Assembly: GCF_003729955.1 (NCBI RefSeq)
Contig: NZ_RJTX01000002.1
Location: 496,001-560,000 of the forward strand
Source: Chryseobacterium daecheongense
GTDB taxonomy: Bacteria; Bacteroidota; Bacteroidia; Flavobacteriales; Weeksellaceae
DNA: 64,000 nucleotides
Direction of reading: 5' to 3'
The notes under the pieces were generated by a model, which worked only from the letters and a program-made list of their open reading frames with translations, was not told the DNA's origin and searched no databases. Within the stretch, counting starts at the first letter, position 1; the number at the start of each line of letters is the position of its first letter. Of this stretch, positions 52,901 to 62,060 are shown one piece after another. The position numbers were made by a program, and so were the translations under genes.

Positions 52901-53806
52901 ATGGTTAATATCACACATAAAACAAATACACTCAGGAAAGCTATTGCAGAAGCCGTTGTCAGCGTCAGTTCACAGGAGACGATCGATGCTATTGTGAATC
53001 AAAAAGTTCCGAAAGGAAATGTTTTTGAAATGTCCAAAACAGCAGGCTTATTCGCAGCCAAAAAAACGAGTGATGTTATTCCGGACTGTCATCCGCTTCC
53101 TATAGAATATACCTCTATTCAGTTTGAGATCAGGGATTTGGATATTCATATCACTTCAGAAATTCATACGATCTATAAAACCGGGGTAGAAGTGGAGGCG
53201 ATGCATTCCGCTTCAATCGTTGCCCTTACCATGTATGATATGCTGAAACCGATCGATAAAAACATTGAGATCAAAAACATCAGGCTGCTTGAGAAAAAAG
53301 GCGGAAAATCCGATATCAAAGATTCCGGTGAAGGGATCACAGCATCTGTAATTGTGTGTTCGGACAGTATTTTTGAAGGTAAAAAAGAAGATAAAGCAGG
53401 AAAAGCCATTATTTCATCCCTTGAGAAAAATAAGGTAAACATTAATGATTATGTGGTTATTCCTGATGAAATTGCTGAGATCCAGAGCAAGATCAGGCTG
53501 TATGCAGAAGACGGAATCTCGTTGGTAATGATTACAGGCGGAACCGGGCTTTCGAAACGAGATGTCACTCCCGAAGCTGTTCGTCCGTTGTTGGACAGAG
53601 AAATTCCCGGAGTTGCCGAAGCGATCAGAAATTATGGTCAGCAAAGAACTCCTTATTCGATGTTATCGAGAAGTCTTGCCGGGATGATCGGTGATACTCT
53701 GGTGATCGCACTTCCAGGCTCAACAAAAGGAGCCGAAGAGTCGATGGATTCTATATTCCCGGGGATTCTGCACATCTATAAAATACTGAACGGCGGAAAG
53801 CATTAA
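52901..53806 (+). CDS. moaCB: Bifunctional MoaC-MoaB molybdopterin biosynthesis protein
   Basis: A 301-residue fusion. Residues about 1-140 are MoaC (cPMP synthase): FEMSKTAGLFAAKKTSDVIP, DCHPLPIEY, TGVEVEAMHSASIVALTMYD. Residues about 150-301 are MoaB/MogA (molybdopterin adenylyltransferase): VIVCSDSIFEGKKEDKAG, ISLVMITGGTGLSKRDVTPE, SRSLAGMIGDTLVIALPGST. The fused form is common in Bacteroidota. Last gene of the cofactor run. Confidence 0.94.
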   Translation: MVNITHKTNTLRKAIAEAVVSVSSQETIDAIVNQKVPKGNVFEMSKTAGLFAAKKTSDVIPDCHPLPIEYTSIQFEIRDLDIHITSEIHTIYKTGVEVEAMHSASIVALTMYDMLKPIDKNIEIKNIRLLEKKGGKSDIKDSGEGITASVIVCSDSIFEGKKEDKAGKAIISSLEKNKVNINDYVVIPDEIAEIQSKIRLYAEDGISLVMITGGTGLSKRDVTPEAVRPLLDREIPGVAEAIRNYGQQRTPYSMLSRSLAGMIGDTLVIALPGSTKGAEESMDSIFPGILHIYKILNGGKH

Positions 53807-53832
53807 AGATTGCTGATAAAAATCAGTATAAT

Positions 53833-53877
53833 AAAAGATAAAAAACTCTTTTAATTGAAGTTGAAATCTTACCTTTG
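53833..53877 (+). promoter_or_regulatory. N8 motif and -7 box before the hemerythrin/PAS gene
   Basis: AAAAGA-N8-TCTTTT (53833-53852) centred 27.5 nt before TACCTTTG (53870-53877). Same layout as 42826/42867 and 54896/54933. Confidence 0.7.
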
Positions 53878-53883
53878 TTCTAT

Positions 53884-53903
53884 AAAAGATAAAAAGGTAT
53901 TAA
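53884..53903 (+). promoter_or_regulatory. Second N8 motif overlapping the transcript start
   Basis: AAAAGA-N8-TATTAA, with centre about 23 nt after the start of the -7 box at 53870, so it would overlap the transcription start. Nearly identical to the site before ric (58520). Confidence 0.6.
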
Positions 53904-53921
53904 TATTCTATTAAAACTAAA

Positions 53922-54878
53922 ATGGATAAAAATCAATTAAAAGCAGGACATCCCGTTCACACTTATCTGGTGGAAGAGGAGCTGATCGATACATTACTGG
54001 AAGAATTGCTTCAAACAGATCCGAAGGAAGAATTTCAGAAATTTTATAACCTTTTCAACCACTTGTCAACCGTTGAGAGGAGATTTGAGCGAAAAGAAAA
54101 TCAACTGTTTCCTTTTCTGGAGCAAAAAAGGTGGACCGGACCTTCCAGAAATATGTGGTCTTTCCATGATACGATCCGGGATATTTTCAGGATCATCAGA
54201 AAAAATATTGAAGAAAAAGATCTGGATTCCGCAAAACAAAACATAGAATATGCGGGTCAGAACTTAAGAAATCTGATGCAGGTGGAAAAAATGGTTCTCT
54301 TCCCGAATGCAATGGAGATCCTTACCGATGAAGAATGGATAAAAATGAGAGAAGGCGAAGATGAAATCGGCTGGATGCTGAGTCAGCCACCCGCAAAATA
54401 TCCGGAAGAAGAGCAGTATGTACATCCTTCCGAAGATAAAACCATAAGAACCGATGTTAGTTTTGATGAAAATGCATCACACTTTGATGAAGGATATATG
54501 ACAGTGGAACAGGTGAATCTTTTATTCAGAACATTGCCGCTGGATCTTACCTATGTGGATGAAAACGACAGAGTGATTTTCTATAACCGTGGAGACATTC
54601 GTGTTTTCCCGAGAAGTGCAGGAATTATCGGAAGAGAAGTGCGTTTTTGCCATCCTCCGAAAAGTGTGGATACCGTTCTGAAAATATTGGAAGCTTTCAG
54701 AAAAGGAGAGCAAAATGAAGCATCGTTCTGGTTCAATTATCGTGACAAGCTAATCTATGTACGATATTTTGCCGTAAGAGACGCACAGAAGAACTATCGA
54801 GGGGTTATCGAAATGTCTCAGGATATTTCGGGGATCAAAAAGATCGAGGGAGAAAGAAGACTTTTGGAATGGGAGTGA
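53922..54878 (+). CDS. Hemerythrin-like/PAS domain protein (DUF438-type)
   Basis: A 318-residue cytoplasmic protein. An N-terminal hemerythrin-like four-helix region covers about 1-150 (HPVHTYLVEEELIDTLLEEL, ERKENQLFPFLEQ, WSFHDTIRDIFR, VEKMVLFPNAMEIL) and a C-terminal PAS domain about 185-310 (LTYVDENDRVIFYN, REVRFCHPPKSVDTVLKILE, GVIEMSQDISGIK). Such proteins accompany denitrification genes and may sense or bind NO or oxygen; there is no output domain. Two copies of the N8 motif precede it. Confidence 0.87.
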   Translation: MDKNQLKAGHPVHTYLVEEELIDTLLEELLQTDPKEEFQKFYNLFNHLSTVERRFERKENQLFPFLEQKRWTGPSRNMWSFHDTIRDIFRIIRKNIEEKDLDSAKQNIEYAGQNLRNLMQVEKMVLFPNAMEILTDEEWIKMREGEDEIGWMLSQPPAKYPEEEQYVHPSEDKTIRTDVSFDENASHFDEGYMTVEQVNLLFRTLPLDLTYVDENDRVIFYNRGDIRVFPRSAGIIGREVRFCHPPKSVDTVLKILEAFRKGEQNEASFWFNYRDKLIYVRYFAVRDAQKNYRGVIEMSQDISGIKKIEGERRLLEWE

Positions 54879-54895
54879 TAATTATCATGAAAAAT

Positions 54896-54940
54896 AAAAT
54901 ACCAAAAACTCTTTTATATAAATTCGAATATATATCTTTG
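54896..54940 (+). promoter_or_regulatory. N8 motif and -7 box before the Rrf2 gene
   Basis: AAAATA-N8-TCTTTT (54896-54915) centred 27.5 nt before TATCTTTG (54933-54940). Suggests autoregulation of the Rrf2 protein. Confidence 0.7.
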
Positions 54941-54957
54941 TAATATAAAAATAACAA

Positions 54958-55389
54958 ATGTTTTCTAAAACCTGTGAATACGCCATTCGTGCACTGATCT
55001 TCATCGCGCAGAAGTCCAAGGACGGAAGCAGAGTAGGGATCAAAGATATTTCATCAGGAATAGATTCCCCGGAGTATTTCATTGCCAAAATACTACAGGA
55101 ACTCAGCAGAAAAGGTTTTGTACAATCTGCAAAAGGACCCAACGGTGGTTTTTATATGGATGAAAATAACCTCGAGCAATCTATAGCAGATATTGTAAGA
55201 GAGATAGACGGAGACAAACTTTTTTCAGGTTGTGGTTTAGGACTCAGAGAATGCTCGGAAGATCATCCTTGTCCTATCCATAATGATTTCAAACATATCC
55301 GTAAAGAAATAAGAGATATGCTGGAAAACTCCAAGATCAGAATGTTTGTCAAGAACTTAGATTTGAAACTGACTTTTTTAAAAAAATAA
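54958..55389 (+). CDS. Rrf2 family Fe-S transcriptional regulator, NsrR-like
   Basis: A 143-residue Rrf2/BadM-type regulator. N-terminal winged helix: MFSKTCEYAIRALIFIAQKS, GIDSPEYFIAKILQELSRKG, KGPNGGFYMDENNLEQSIAD. Three cysteines at 92, 99 and 105 (C-x6-C-x5-C) form a plausible cluster ligand set, close to the C-x4/5-C-x5-C of NsrR, IscR and RirA. Location between NO-linked genes and immediately before nirK argues for NO or nitrite sensing. Its own promoter carries the N8 palindrome that recurs across the island, so it is the prime candidate for binding it. Confidence 0.88.
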   Translation: MFSKTCEYAIRALIFIAQKSKDGSRVGIKDISSGIDSPEYFIAKILQELSRKGFVQSAKGPNGGFYMDENNLEQSIADIVREIDGDKLFSGCGLGLRECSEDHPCPIHNDFKHIRKEIRDMLENSKIRMFVKNLDLKLTFLKK

Positions 55390-55436
55390 AATATTTATCA
55401 GAATCAATTAAAATCAAGTTTTAAGCAGTGACAAAT

Positions 55437-55456
55437 AAAATACTAAAAGGTATTTA
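55437..55456 (+). promoter_or_regulatory. N8 motif upstream of nirK
   Basis: AAAATA-N8-TATTTA (55437-55456), the weaker form of the motif. A shortened -7-like TATCTTG overlaps at 55457-55463. nirK starts at 55512. Confidence 0.6.
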
Positions 55457-55511
55457 TATCTTGTTAAATTGAATAAAATTATTTTAAGCCAAAAAACGTA
55501 AACCAATCAAA

Positions 55512-56546
55512 ATGAAAAAATCCATCTTCATCACTGCCGTTTTGTCTGCGTTCATCAGTATGAATTCATGCAAACAAAATCCATCCGCTGCCACAGATAA
55601 AACAGTGGATACCGAAAAAATAGCTACAGACGGTTCATCAGAAGAACAAAAACTGGTTGCTCCGCCTTATGTACCTGCTCCTGTAGGAGAGAGAGCTGCC
55701 AAAAAAGTTATCGTAAGACTGGAAACTATTGAGAAAGTCGGTGAATTGGCAGATGGAACGCAATATAACTTCTGGACATTCAACGGAACAGTTCCCGGTA
55801 GTTTTATCCGCGCAAGAGTAGGAGATGAGATCGAGCTTCACCTTAAAAACAATGAAAACAGCAATTTTCCTCATAACATAGACCTTCATGCCGTGAACGG
55901 TCCCGGAGGAGGAGCAGAAGCCACATTTGTAGCACCAGGAACAGAGAAAGTATTCAATTTTAAAGCCTTGAATCCCGGACTGTATGTCTATCATTGTGCA
56001 ACAGCACCTGTAGGAATGCATATCGCCAACGGAATGTACGGTTTGATCCTTATCGAACCGGAAGGAGGTTTACCGAAAGTAGACAAGGAGTTTTACATCA
56101 TGCAAGGAGATTTCTACACCAAAGGAAAATTCGGGGATAAAGGATTACAGGAATTTGATATGGACAAAGCCATTGCAGAACATCCTGAATATGTAGTGTT
56201 CAACGGACATACAGGTGCTTTGCTAGGTAAAGGGGAACTTCAGGCTAAAGTTGGAGAAACAGTTCGTTTTTATGTAGGAAACGGAGGACCCAACCTTACC
56301 TCTTCTTTCCACGTTATCGGTGAGATCTTTGACAAAGTATACATAGAAGGAGGAAGCAAGATCAATGAAGATGTACAAACTACTTTGATTCCACCGGGAG
56401 GAGCTACAATCGTAGAATTTAAAGCAACCGTTCCGGGAGAATATGTGATCGTAGACCATGCCATTTTCAGAGCATTCAATAAAGGAGCTTTGGGAAAAAT
56501 AAAAGTGACGGGTCCTGAAAATCCGGCCATTTATAAGAAAAATTAA
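55512..56546 (+). CDS. nirK: Copper-containing nitrite reductase, lipoprotein form
   Basis: A 344-residue NirK reducing nitrite to nitric oxide. Signal peptide with lipobox Cys20 (ISMNSC), then two cupredoxin domains. Type 1 copper ligands: His121, Cys162, His170, Met175 ([16 protein letters not shown]). Type 2 ligands: His126, His161 and a late histidine in [11 protein letters not shown]; catalytic Asp124 in HNIDLHAV and a second-domain histidine in [14 protein letters not shown] are kept. A lipid anchor would hold it in the periplasm at a membrane. Followed by a NirV-like protein, SCO and cytochrome c. Confidence 0.95.
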   Translation: MKKSIFITAVLSAFISMNSCKQNPSAATDKTVDTEKIATDGSSEEQKLVAPPYVPAPVGERAAKKVIVRLETIEKVGELADGTQYNFWTFNGTVPGSFIRARVGDEIELHLKNNENSNFPHNIDLHAVNGPGGGAEATFVAPGTEKVFNFKALNPGLYVYHCATAPVGMHIANGMYGLILIEPEGGLPKVDKEFYIMQGDFYTKGKFGDKGLQEFDMDKAIAEHPEYVVFNGHTGALLGKGELQAKVGETVRFYVGNGGPNLTSSFHVIGEIFDKVYIEGGSKINEDVQTTLIPPGGATIVEFKATVPGEYVIVDHAIFRAFNKGALGKIKVTGPENPAIYKKN

Positions 56547-56616
56547 ATTAAAGTAAATATATAGTTGAAAGGGTGTTATTACTTAGGTCTCATTGGGGAT
56601 TATAAAAAGGGAAATC

Positions 56617-57438
56617 ATGAAAGGTGTATTAGTAATATTTTTTATAATTGTTATCAGTCAGGTTTCCTGTTCCGGTCACCGCGATGTTTCTGATACGAAG
56701 TCCCACGTTCAACACCATCCGAACAAAGTCTCCAGCTCAAAAAAAATGGTAAAAATAGATGGGGGAACGTATAAAGCCTTTATTGGTAAAGATTCAGGGA
56801 GAATCGTAAAAGTTAAAACATTTTATCTTGACGAAAGTCCTGTTACCAATGGAGAATATCTCGAATTCCTGAAGAAAAATCCCCAATGGGCCAAAAGTAA
56901 GATCCTAAGACTATATGCAGATACAACCTATCTGAAAAACTGGAAGAGCGATTTTGAAATTCCTGAAAACTTAGGTCCGGAAACGCCTGTCACCAATGTT
57001 TCCTGGTATGCCGCAAAAGCGTATGCCGAAAGTGTAGGGAAAAGACTTCCGACAATAGATGAATGGGAATATACAGCACTTGCGGACAGAGATTCCAAAG
57101 ATGCTTCCCAAAAGCCGGAGTTTACAGAATTTATATTGAAATCCTATCAGAAAAAAGAAAAAAGCAAACAGCCTGTAAAGCATTCACAACCTAATTATTA
57201 CGGTGTTTATGATATGTACGGAATGGTGTGGGAATGGACCTATGATTTCAATTCGGTGATGATGAGCGGGGAATCCAGAAAAGATAATACCACCAACGAA
57301 TCTATGTTCTGTGCAGGCGCGGCAGTTACATCAGCGGATCTCAGAAATTATGCGGCATTTGTCCGGTATGCACTCAGAGGAAGCTTGAAAGCGGATTACT
57401 GTCTCAACAACCTTGGATTTAGATGTGCGAAAGATTAA
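56617..57438 (+). CDS. nirV: Formylglycine-generating-enzyme-fold lipoprotein, NirV-like
   Basis: A 273-residue SUMF1/FGE-fold protein after nirK, the usual place of nirV. Lipoprotein signal MKGVLVIFFIIVISQVSC; the start at 56617 is chosen for this signal. Core segments are MVKIDGGTYKAFIGKDSG, TNVSWYAAKAYAESVGKRLP about 127-146, TIDEWEYTALADRDS, MYGMVWEWTYDF and LNNLGFRCAKD at the C-terminus. NirV is linked to NirK activity but its reaction is not settled. Confidence 0.85.
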   Translation: MKGVLVIFFIIVISQVSCSGHRDVSDTKSHVQHHPNKVSSSKKMVKIDGGTYKAFIGKDSGRIVKVKTFYLDESPVTNGEYLEFLKKNPQWAKSKILRLYADTTYLKNWKSDFEIPENLGPETPVTNVSWYAAKAYAESVGKRLPTIDEWEYTALADRDSKDASQKPEFTEFILKSYQKKEKSKQPVKHSQPNYYGVYDMYGMVWEWTYDFNSVMMSGESRKDNTTNESMFCAGAAVTSADLRNYAAFVRYALRGSLKADYCLNNLGFRCAKD

Positions 57439-57454
57439 TTAAAGTTTAAATAAA

Positions 57455-58018
57455 ATGAAAAGTCTATTATATTTTTTGTTGGCACTGGTTTTATTCTCCT
57501 GCAGCAAAAAAAACGAACCTTTGAAACCTGATTCCATATACAATCTGGCTTCTGAATGGGAAAAACAGGACGGAAGTAAAATAACCTTCTCCGACTTCCA
57601 GGGAAAAGTAATTGTTACCACCATGATCTTTACCTCATGCAAAACGGCTTGCCCCAGACTGGCTGATGAAATGAGAAACATTTCTAAAATGGTAGGAAAA
57701 GTAGACAGTGATGTCATCCAATATGTTTTGATCTCTATTGATCCTGAAACAGACACGCCGGAAGTTATGAAAGCCTATATGGAAATCAATAAATTTAAGG
57801 ATGATGAATGGACTTTCATCCGAAGTACAGAAGCAGAAACAAGGGAATTGGCTAATATCATGGCTGTGAAGTATAAAGAAATTTCACCGATAGAATTTTC
57901 TCACTCCAATATCATCAGTGTCTATTCTAAAGAAGGAATACTCGCTTTCCAGAAAGAGGGCTTAGGAAATGATAATGAAGCCCTTGTAAAAGAAATCAAA
58001 AAACAATTAGAATTATAA
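57455..58018 (+). CDS. SCO-family copper chaperone/thiol protein, lipoprotein
   Basis: A 187-residue SCO1/SenC protein with lipobox Cys16 (LVLFSC). The copper-binding CKTAC motif lies about residues 63-67 within MIFTSCKTACPRL, and the late histidine is in IEFSHSNIISVY, giving the CxxxC...H copper site. Probably loads or reduces copper for NirK. 17 nt after nirV. Confidence 0.92.
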   Translation: MKSLLYFLLALVLFSCSKKNEPLKPDSIYNLASEWEKQDGSKITFSDFQGKVIVTTMIFTSCKTACPRLADEMRNISKMVGKVDSDVIQYVLISIDPETDTPEVMKAYMEINKFKDDEWTFIRSTEAETRELANIMAVKYKEISPIEFSHSNIISVYSKEGILAFQKEGLGNDNEALVKEIKKQLEL

Positions 58019-58036
58019 TCCGAAAAGTATTTAACA

Positions 58037-58477
58037 ATGAAAAAATTATTATTAGCAGCATTACTGTTATCACTTAGCAGCACCGCTTGTTCAGACAAAA
58101 AAGAAACAGTAGCAACAGATACAACAAACGCTACAGAATCCAATATAATGCTTGATGAACCTAAACCGGCAGACTCTTCAGAGATTACATCCACAGCTGC
58201 AGCAAGCGGTCCTGAAGCTGAAATTGCAGAAGGAAAATCATTGGTGGAAGGTACAGACTGCCTTGGTTGTCATAAGCTAGACTCAAAGTTAGTAGGTCCT
58301 GCTTATCAGGAAGTGGCTGCTAAATATACAGAAGCAGATATTGATCAGCTTGCACAGAAAATCATTGACGGAGGTAAAGGCGTTTGGGGAGATATTCCTA
58401 TGACACCACATGCCGGAATGAGTAAAGAAAATGCACAGAAAATGGTAAAATATATTCTTTCATTAAAAAAATCATAA
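58037..58477 (+). CDS. c-type cytochrome lipoprotein
   Basis: A 146-residue mono-heme class I cytochrome c. Lipobox Cys18 (SLSSTAC), a low-complexity linker, then heme motif Cys75-x2-Cys78-His79 (CLGCHKLDSKLVGPAY) and an axial methionine in DIPMTPHAGMSKENA. Its position beside nirK and the SCO protein suggests it donates electrons to NirK in the periplasm. 19 nt after the SCO gene. Confidence 0.94.
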   Translation: MKKLLLAALLLSLSSTACSDKKETVATDTTNATESNIMLDEPKPADSSEITSTAAASGPEAEIAEGKSLVEGTDCLGCHKLDSKLVGPAYQEVAAKYTEADIDQLAQKIIDGGKGVWGDIPMTPHAGMSKENAQKMVKYILSLKKS

Positions 58478-58519
58478 GAATATAAATCCTTAAAAAAAAC
58501 AAAAAAATTTTAAAACAAT

Positions 58520-58539
58520 AAAAGATAAAAAAGTATTAA
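58520..58539 (+). promoter_or_regulatory. N8 motif immediately before ric
   Basis: AAAAGA-N8-TATTAA, matching 53884 in most positions and ending 3 nt before the ric ATG. The position suits repression or a site downstream of a transcription start. Confidence 0.6.
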
Positions 58540-58542
58540 ATT

Positions 58543-59259
58543 ATGAATATAAAGACAGATTTTATAGGCGAAATAGTGGCGGAAGATTTTAGAACTGCTG
58601 CAATATTCAAAAAGTACGGAATCGATTTCTGCTGCAAAGGAGGCAGAACCATCGAAGAAGCCTGCGAAAACAGAAAGATCGATACAGAACCCATCTACGA
58701 AGAAATAGAAAACCTTTCAAAAAGAGATGACAATTCTATTGATTTCAACAGTTGGCCATTAGATTTACTCGCAGATTATGTAGAGAAGACACATCACCGC
58801 TACGTGGAAGAGAAAACACCTGTTCTTCAGGCATTTTTAGACAAGCTTTGTAAGGTACATGGCGGAAGTCATCCCGAACTGTTTGAGATCAGAGAGCTGT
58901 TTGATGCTTCTGCACAGGATCTGGGAGCACACATGAAGAAAGAAGAACTTATGCTTTTCCCATTCATTAAAAACATGGTTAAAGCACAGATTGACGGAAG
59001 TGCAATTCCACAGCCGCCATTCGGAACAGTGGAAAATCCGGTGAACATGATGAAGCATGAACACACCGTAGAAGGGGAAAGACTGAGAAAGATTGCAGAA
59101 CTTACTGATGAATACACTCCTCCGGCTGATGCCTGCAACACATATAGAGTAACTTTCTCAATGCTTCAGGATTTTGAAAATGATCTTCACAAGCACATTC
59201 ATCTGGAAAATAACATCCTTTTCCCGAAAGCAATTAAACTGGAAAAAGAATTTCAGTAA
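58543..59259 (+). CDS. ric: Iron-sulfur cluster repair di-iron protein
   Basis: A 238-residue Ric/ScdA/YtfE protein. The ScdA N-terminal domain has AAIFKKYGIDFCCKGGRTIE about 20-39. The hemerythrin-like domain has conserved histidines in EKTHHRYVEEKTP, CKVHGGSHPELFEI, GAHMKKEELMLFPF, MMKHEHTVEGERLR and LHKHIHLENNILFPK. It repairs NO- or oxidant-damaged Fe-S clusters and can release NO from iron-nitrosyls. It stands between the nirK group and norB, under its own N8 site. Confidence 0.94.
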   Translation: MNIKTDFIGEIVAEDFRTAAIFKKYGIDFCCKGGRTIEEACENRKIDTEPIYEEIENLSKRDDNSIDFNSWPLDLLADYVEKTHHRYVEEKTPVLQAFLDKLCKVHGGSHPELFEIRELFDASAQDLGAHMKKEELMLFPFIKNMVKAQIDGSAIPQPPFGTVENPVNMMKHEHTVEGERLRKIAELTDEYTPPADACNTYRVTFSMLQDFENDLHKHIHLENNILFPKAIKLEKEFQ

Positions 59260-59283
59260 AGTACAACATTAAAAATTGAGTAT

Positions 59284-61527
59284 ATGACACCTAAAAAATT
59301 ATGGATCTGGCTCACGGCGGTCATTCTGGGTTCCTTTGCGGTACTTATTTTCTATGGCGTGGAGATCTACAGAAAGATTCCGCCGGTTCCCGACAAAATT
59401 GTAACTACAGATGGTACCATTATAGCAACCGGACAGGACATCAAAGACGGACAAAATGTTTGGCAATCTATCGGGGGACAGACCGTTGGAAGTATATGGG
59501 GACACGGAGCATACATCGCGCCTGACTGGAGTGCCGACTATCTTCACCGCGAATCACTTCTTCTTCTGGAAGAACTGGCTAAAAAAGATGGAAAAGTTTA
59601 TAAAGATTTATCCGACGATGAACAGGCGAAATACAAGGTTCTTCTGAAAAAAGAAATCCGCAAAAATACGTTGGACGAAGCCACAAACACCATTGTGATC
59701 AGTCCGGAACGTGCTAAAGTACAGGCAGAACTGGCTAAGTATTATGCAAAAATATTCATGGATGATCCGGAAATGGCAAAGCTGAGAGATCAATACGCTA
59801 TTCCGAAAAATACAGTGAAGACTCCCGAAAGAATGGCAAAAATGAATGCCTTCTTCTCATGGGCAGCGTGGGTTTGTATCACAGATCGTCCCGGCGATGA
59901 GGTTTCATATACCAATAACTGGCCTCATGATGAGATGATCGGTAATATTCCGCCGCCTTCATTGCACTTATGGTCAGGTTTCAGTGTCCTGATGCTGTTG
60001 GGTTGTGTAGGTTTACTCGTATTTTATCATGCCCGTCATAAAGAAGAAGAACTCAGCGAGAAACTTCCGTTGGAAGATCCTTTAAGAAATATGAAGCCAA
60101 CTCCTTCCATGAGGGCTACGTTAAAATATATCTGGGTTGTTGCTCTTCTGATCCTGGTTCAGATGCTTGCAGGGGTAGTTACCGCACATTACGGGGTAGA
60201 AGGAAGTGCTTTCTATGGATTTCCGCTGGATGAGATCCTGCCACAATCCATTTCCCGAAGCTGGCATGTTCAGCTGGCTATTTTCTGGATTGCAACCTCA
60301 TGGTTGGCAACAGGATTATATATTGCACCTGCCGTTTCAGGATACGAACCAAAATATCAGGTACTTGGGGTGAATGTTTTATTCGGGGCATTGCTGATCG
60401 TGGTTTTAGGTTCATTGGCAGGACAATGGTTCGGAGTAATGCAGAAATTAGGGTATGTTGATAATTTCCTTTGGGGACATTCCGGATACGAATATGTAGA
60501 ATTGGGTAGAGTATGGCAGATTTTACTATTGGTTGGGCTTATTTTGTGGTTGGTATTGATGATCAGAGCCTTATTACCTGCCTTGAAGAAAAAAGATGCC
60601 AACAGACATTTACTACTTTTATTCACGCTTTCTGCAGTAGCGATCGCATTGTTCTATGGAGCAGGATTAATGTACGGAAGACAAACACACATGGCAATTG
60701 CCGAATATTGGAGATGGTGGGTCGTACACCTTTGGGTAGAAGGTTTCTTTGAAGTATTTGCAACCGTTGTAGCAGCATTCTTATTTACAAGATTGGGATT
60801 ATTAGGATTAAAATCCGCTACCAATGCCGTATTGTTCTCTACCATTATTTTCCTTGCAGGGGGTATCTTAGGAACATTCCACCACTTGTATTTCAGTGCT
60901 ACACCTACCGCAGTATTGGCTTTAGGAGCTACATTCAGTGCATTGGAAATTGTTCCGTTGGTATTGATTGGGTTTGAAGCATGGCAGAATTATAAGATCA
61001 GTAAATCCACAAAATGGATCAGAGCTTACAAATGGCCGATCTACTGCTTCATTGCTATGTGTTTCTGGAATTTCTTAGGAGCAGGGATCTTTGGATTTGC
61101 GATTAATCCGCCGATTGCGCTATACTATATTCAGGGCTTGAATACAACAGCTGTACATGGTCATGCTGCATTATTCGGAGTGTACGGAATTTTAGGAATC
61201 GGATTGATGATGTTTGTATTGCGTGGATTGTATCCGGACAGGCACTGGAATGATAAACTCATTGGATGGGCATTCTGGCTTACCAACATCGGCTTATTGG
61301 TCATGGTTACCATCAGTTTACTTCCTATTGGCATCATGCAGTCTGTTGCATCTATTAAAGAAGGATATTGGTATGCCCGTTCCGCAGAATTCATGCAAAC
61401 CGATATGATGCATACCTTACGCTGGCTGCGCGTTCCCGGGGATGTGTTGCTTGCTGTGGGAGAACTGTTGATCGTCATTTTCATTATCGGACTTAAAACA
61501 GGATGGTCATTAAAAGAAAAGAGATAA
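59284..61527 (+). CDS. norB: Quinol-dependent nitric oxide reductase (qNor)
   Basis: A 747-residue single-subunit qNor reducing NO to N2O. The N-terminal extension (NVWQSIGGQTVGSIWGHGAY) is the heme-free remnant of the NorC domain. The catalytic core has histidines in SRSWHVQLAIFWIATSWLAT, GGILGTFHHLYFSATPTAVL and NTTAVHGHAALFGVYGILGI, plus the glutamate-bearing VVHLWVEGFFEVFATVVAAF. About 14 helices. It removes the product of NirK and takes electrons from menaquinol. 24 nt after ric. Confidence 0.95.
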   Translation: MTPKKLWIWLTAVILGSFAVLIFYGVEIYRKIPPVPDKIVTTDGTIIATGQDIKDGQNVWQSIGGQTVGSIWGHGAYIAPDWSADYLHRESLLLLEELAKKDGKVYKDLSDDEQAKYKVLLKKEIRKNTLDEATNTIVISPERAKVQAELAKYYAKIFMDDPEMAKLRDQYAIPKNTVKTPERMAKMNAFFSWAAWVCITDRPGDEVSYTNNWPHDEMIGNIPPPSLHLWSGFSVLMLLGCVGLLVFYHARHKEEELSEKLPLEDPLRNMKPTPSMRATLKYIWVVALLILVQMLAGVVTAHYGVEGSAFYGFPLDEILPQSISRSWHVQLAIFWIATSWLATGLYIAPAVSGYEPKYQVLGVNVLFGALLIVVLGSLAGQWFGVMQKLGYVDNFLWGHSGYEYVELGRVWQILLLVGLILWLVLMIRALLPALKKKDANRHLLLLFTLSAVAIALFYGAGLMYGRQTHMAIAEYWRWWVVHLWVEGFFEVFATVVAAFLFTRLGLLGLKSATNAVLFSTIIFLAGGILGTFHHLYFSATPTAVLALGATFSALEIVPLVLIGFEAWQNYKISKSTKWIRAYKWPIYCFIAMCFWNFLGAGIFGFAINPPIALYYIQGLNTTAVHGHAALFGVYGILGIGLMMFVLRGLYPDRHWNDKLIGWAFWLTNIGLLVMVTISLLPIGIMQSVASIKEGYWYARSAEFMQTDMMHTLRWLRVPGDVLLAVGELLIVIFIIGLKTGWSLKEKR

Positions 61528-61539
61528 TATAATCAACTT

Positions 61540-61570
61540 GAGCTGCTGCTGAAAGGCGGCAGTTCTTTTT
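61540..61570 (+). terminator. Terminator after norB
   Basis: GAGCTGCTG / CGGCAGTTC stem (two G-U pairs) with an 8-nt loop, followed by TTTTT. The next gene starts at 61584, so read-through is possible. Confidence 0.65.
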
Positions 61571-61583
61571 AAAATTTGAAGAT

Positions 61584-62036
61584 ATGAAAAGGAATGAAAA
61601 TTTAGTACCACTATCAAGAGATCATCATTTCGGATTGTTGTGCAGCTGGAAGATCCGTGAAGGGGTTAGAAAGAATATTACTTACGACAGGATCAAAAAA
61701 TATATCAACTATTTTTGGCAGGAAAGCCTGAGCAAACATTTTGAAATAGAGGATACCGTATTGCCGGAACCGGAAAATGAAAGCCTTCAGTTTCAGATGC
61801 AGAAAGAACATTCTGAAATAAGAAAGCTGATTAATACTGTGAATCAATCTCAGAATCCCAGACTTTTAGAAGATTTTGCAGATGCTTTGAGCGGGCATAT
61901 ACGTTTTGAAGAACGAATGTATTTTCCACATCTGGAAAACCATTTATCAGATGATGAAATGACGGAAATAGGAAACAAACTGAGCCTTATCCATCAGAAA
62001 GAGCAGGACAACTATCCGGATCAGTTCTGGAAATGA
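61584..62036 (+). CDS. Hemerythrin-domain protein
   Basis: A 150-residue single hemerythrin-like domain. Iron-ligand candidates are HH in LSRDHHFGLLCSWKIREGVR, H and E in KHFEIEDTVLPEPE, H in MQKEHSEIRKLI, and HIRFEERMYFPHLE. Likely binds NO or oxygen, or buffers iron, in the cytoplasm. 56 nt after norB and 24 nt before the next small gene. Confidence 0.88.
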   Translation: MKRNENLVPLSRDHHFGLLCSWKIREGVRKNITYDRIKKYINYFWQESLSKHFEIEDTVLPEPENESLQFQMQKEHSEIRKLINTVNQSQNPRLLEDFADALSGHIRFEERMYFPHLENHLSDDEMTEIGNKLSLIHQKEQDNYPDQFWK

Positions 62037-62060
62037 TTTTTATCATTAATTTTAAACAGT

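Noticed and set aside
59301..59525. Short frame inside the 5' end of norB
   Set aside because: Fully overlaps a well-supported qNor gene; shadow frame.
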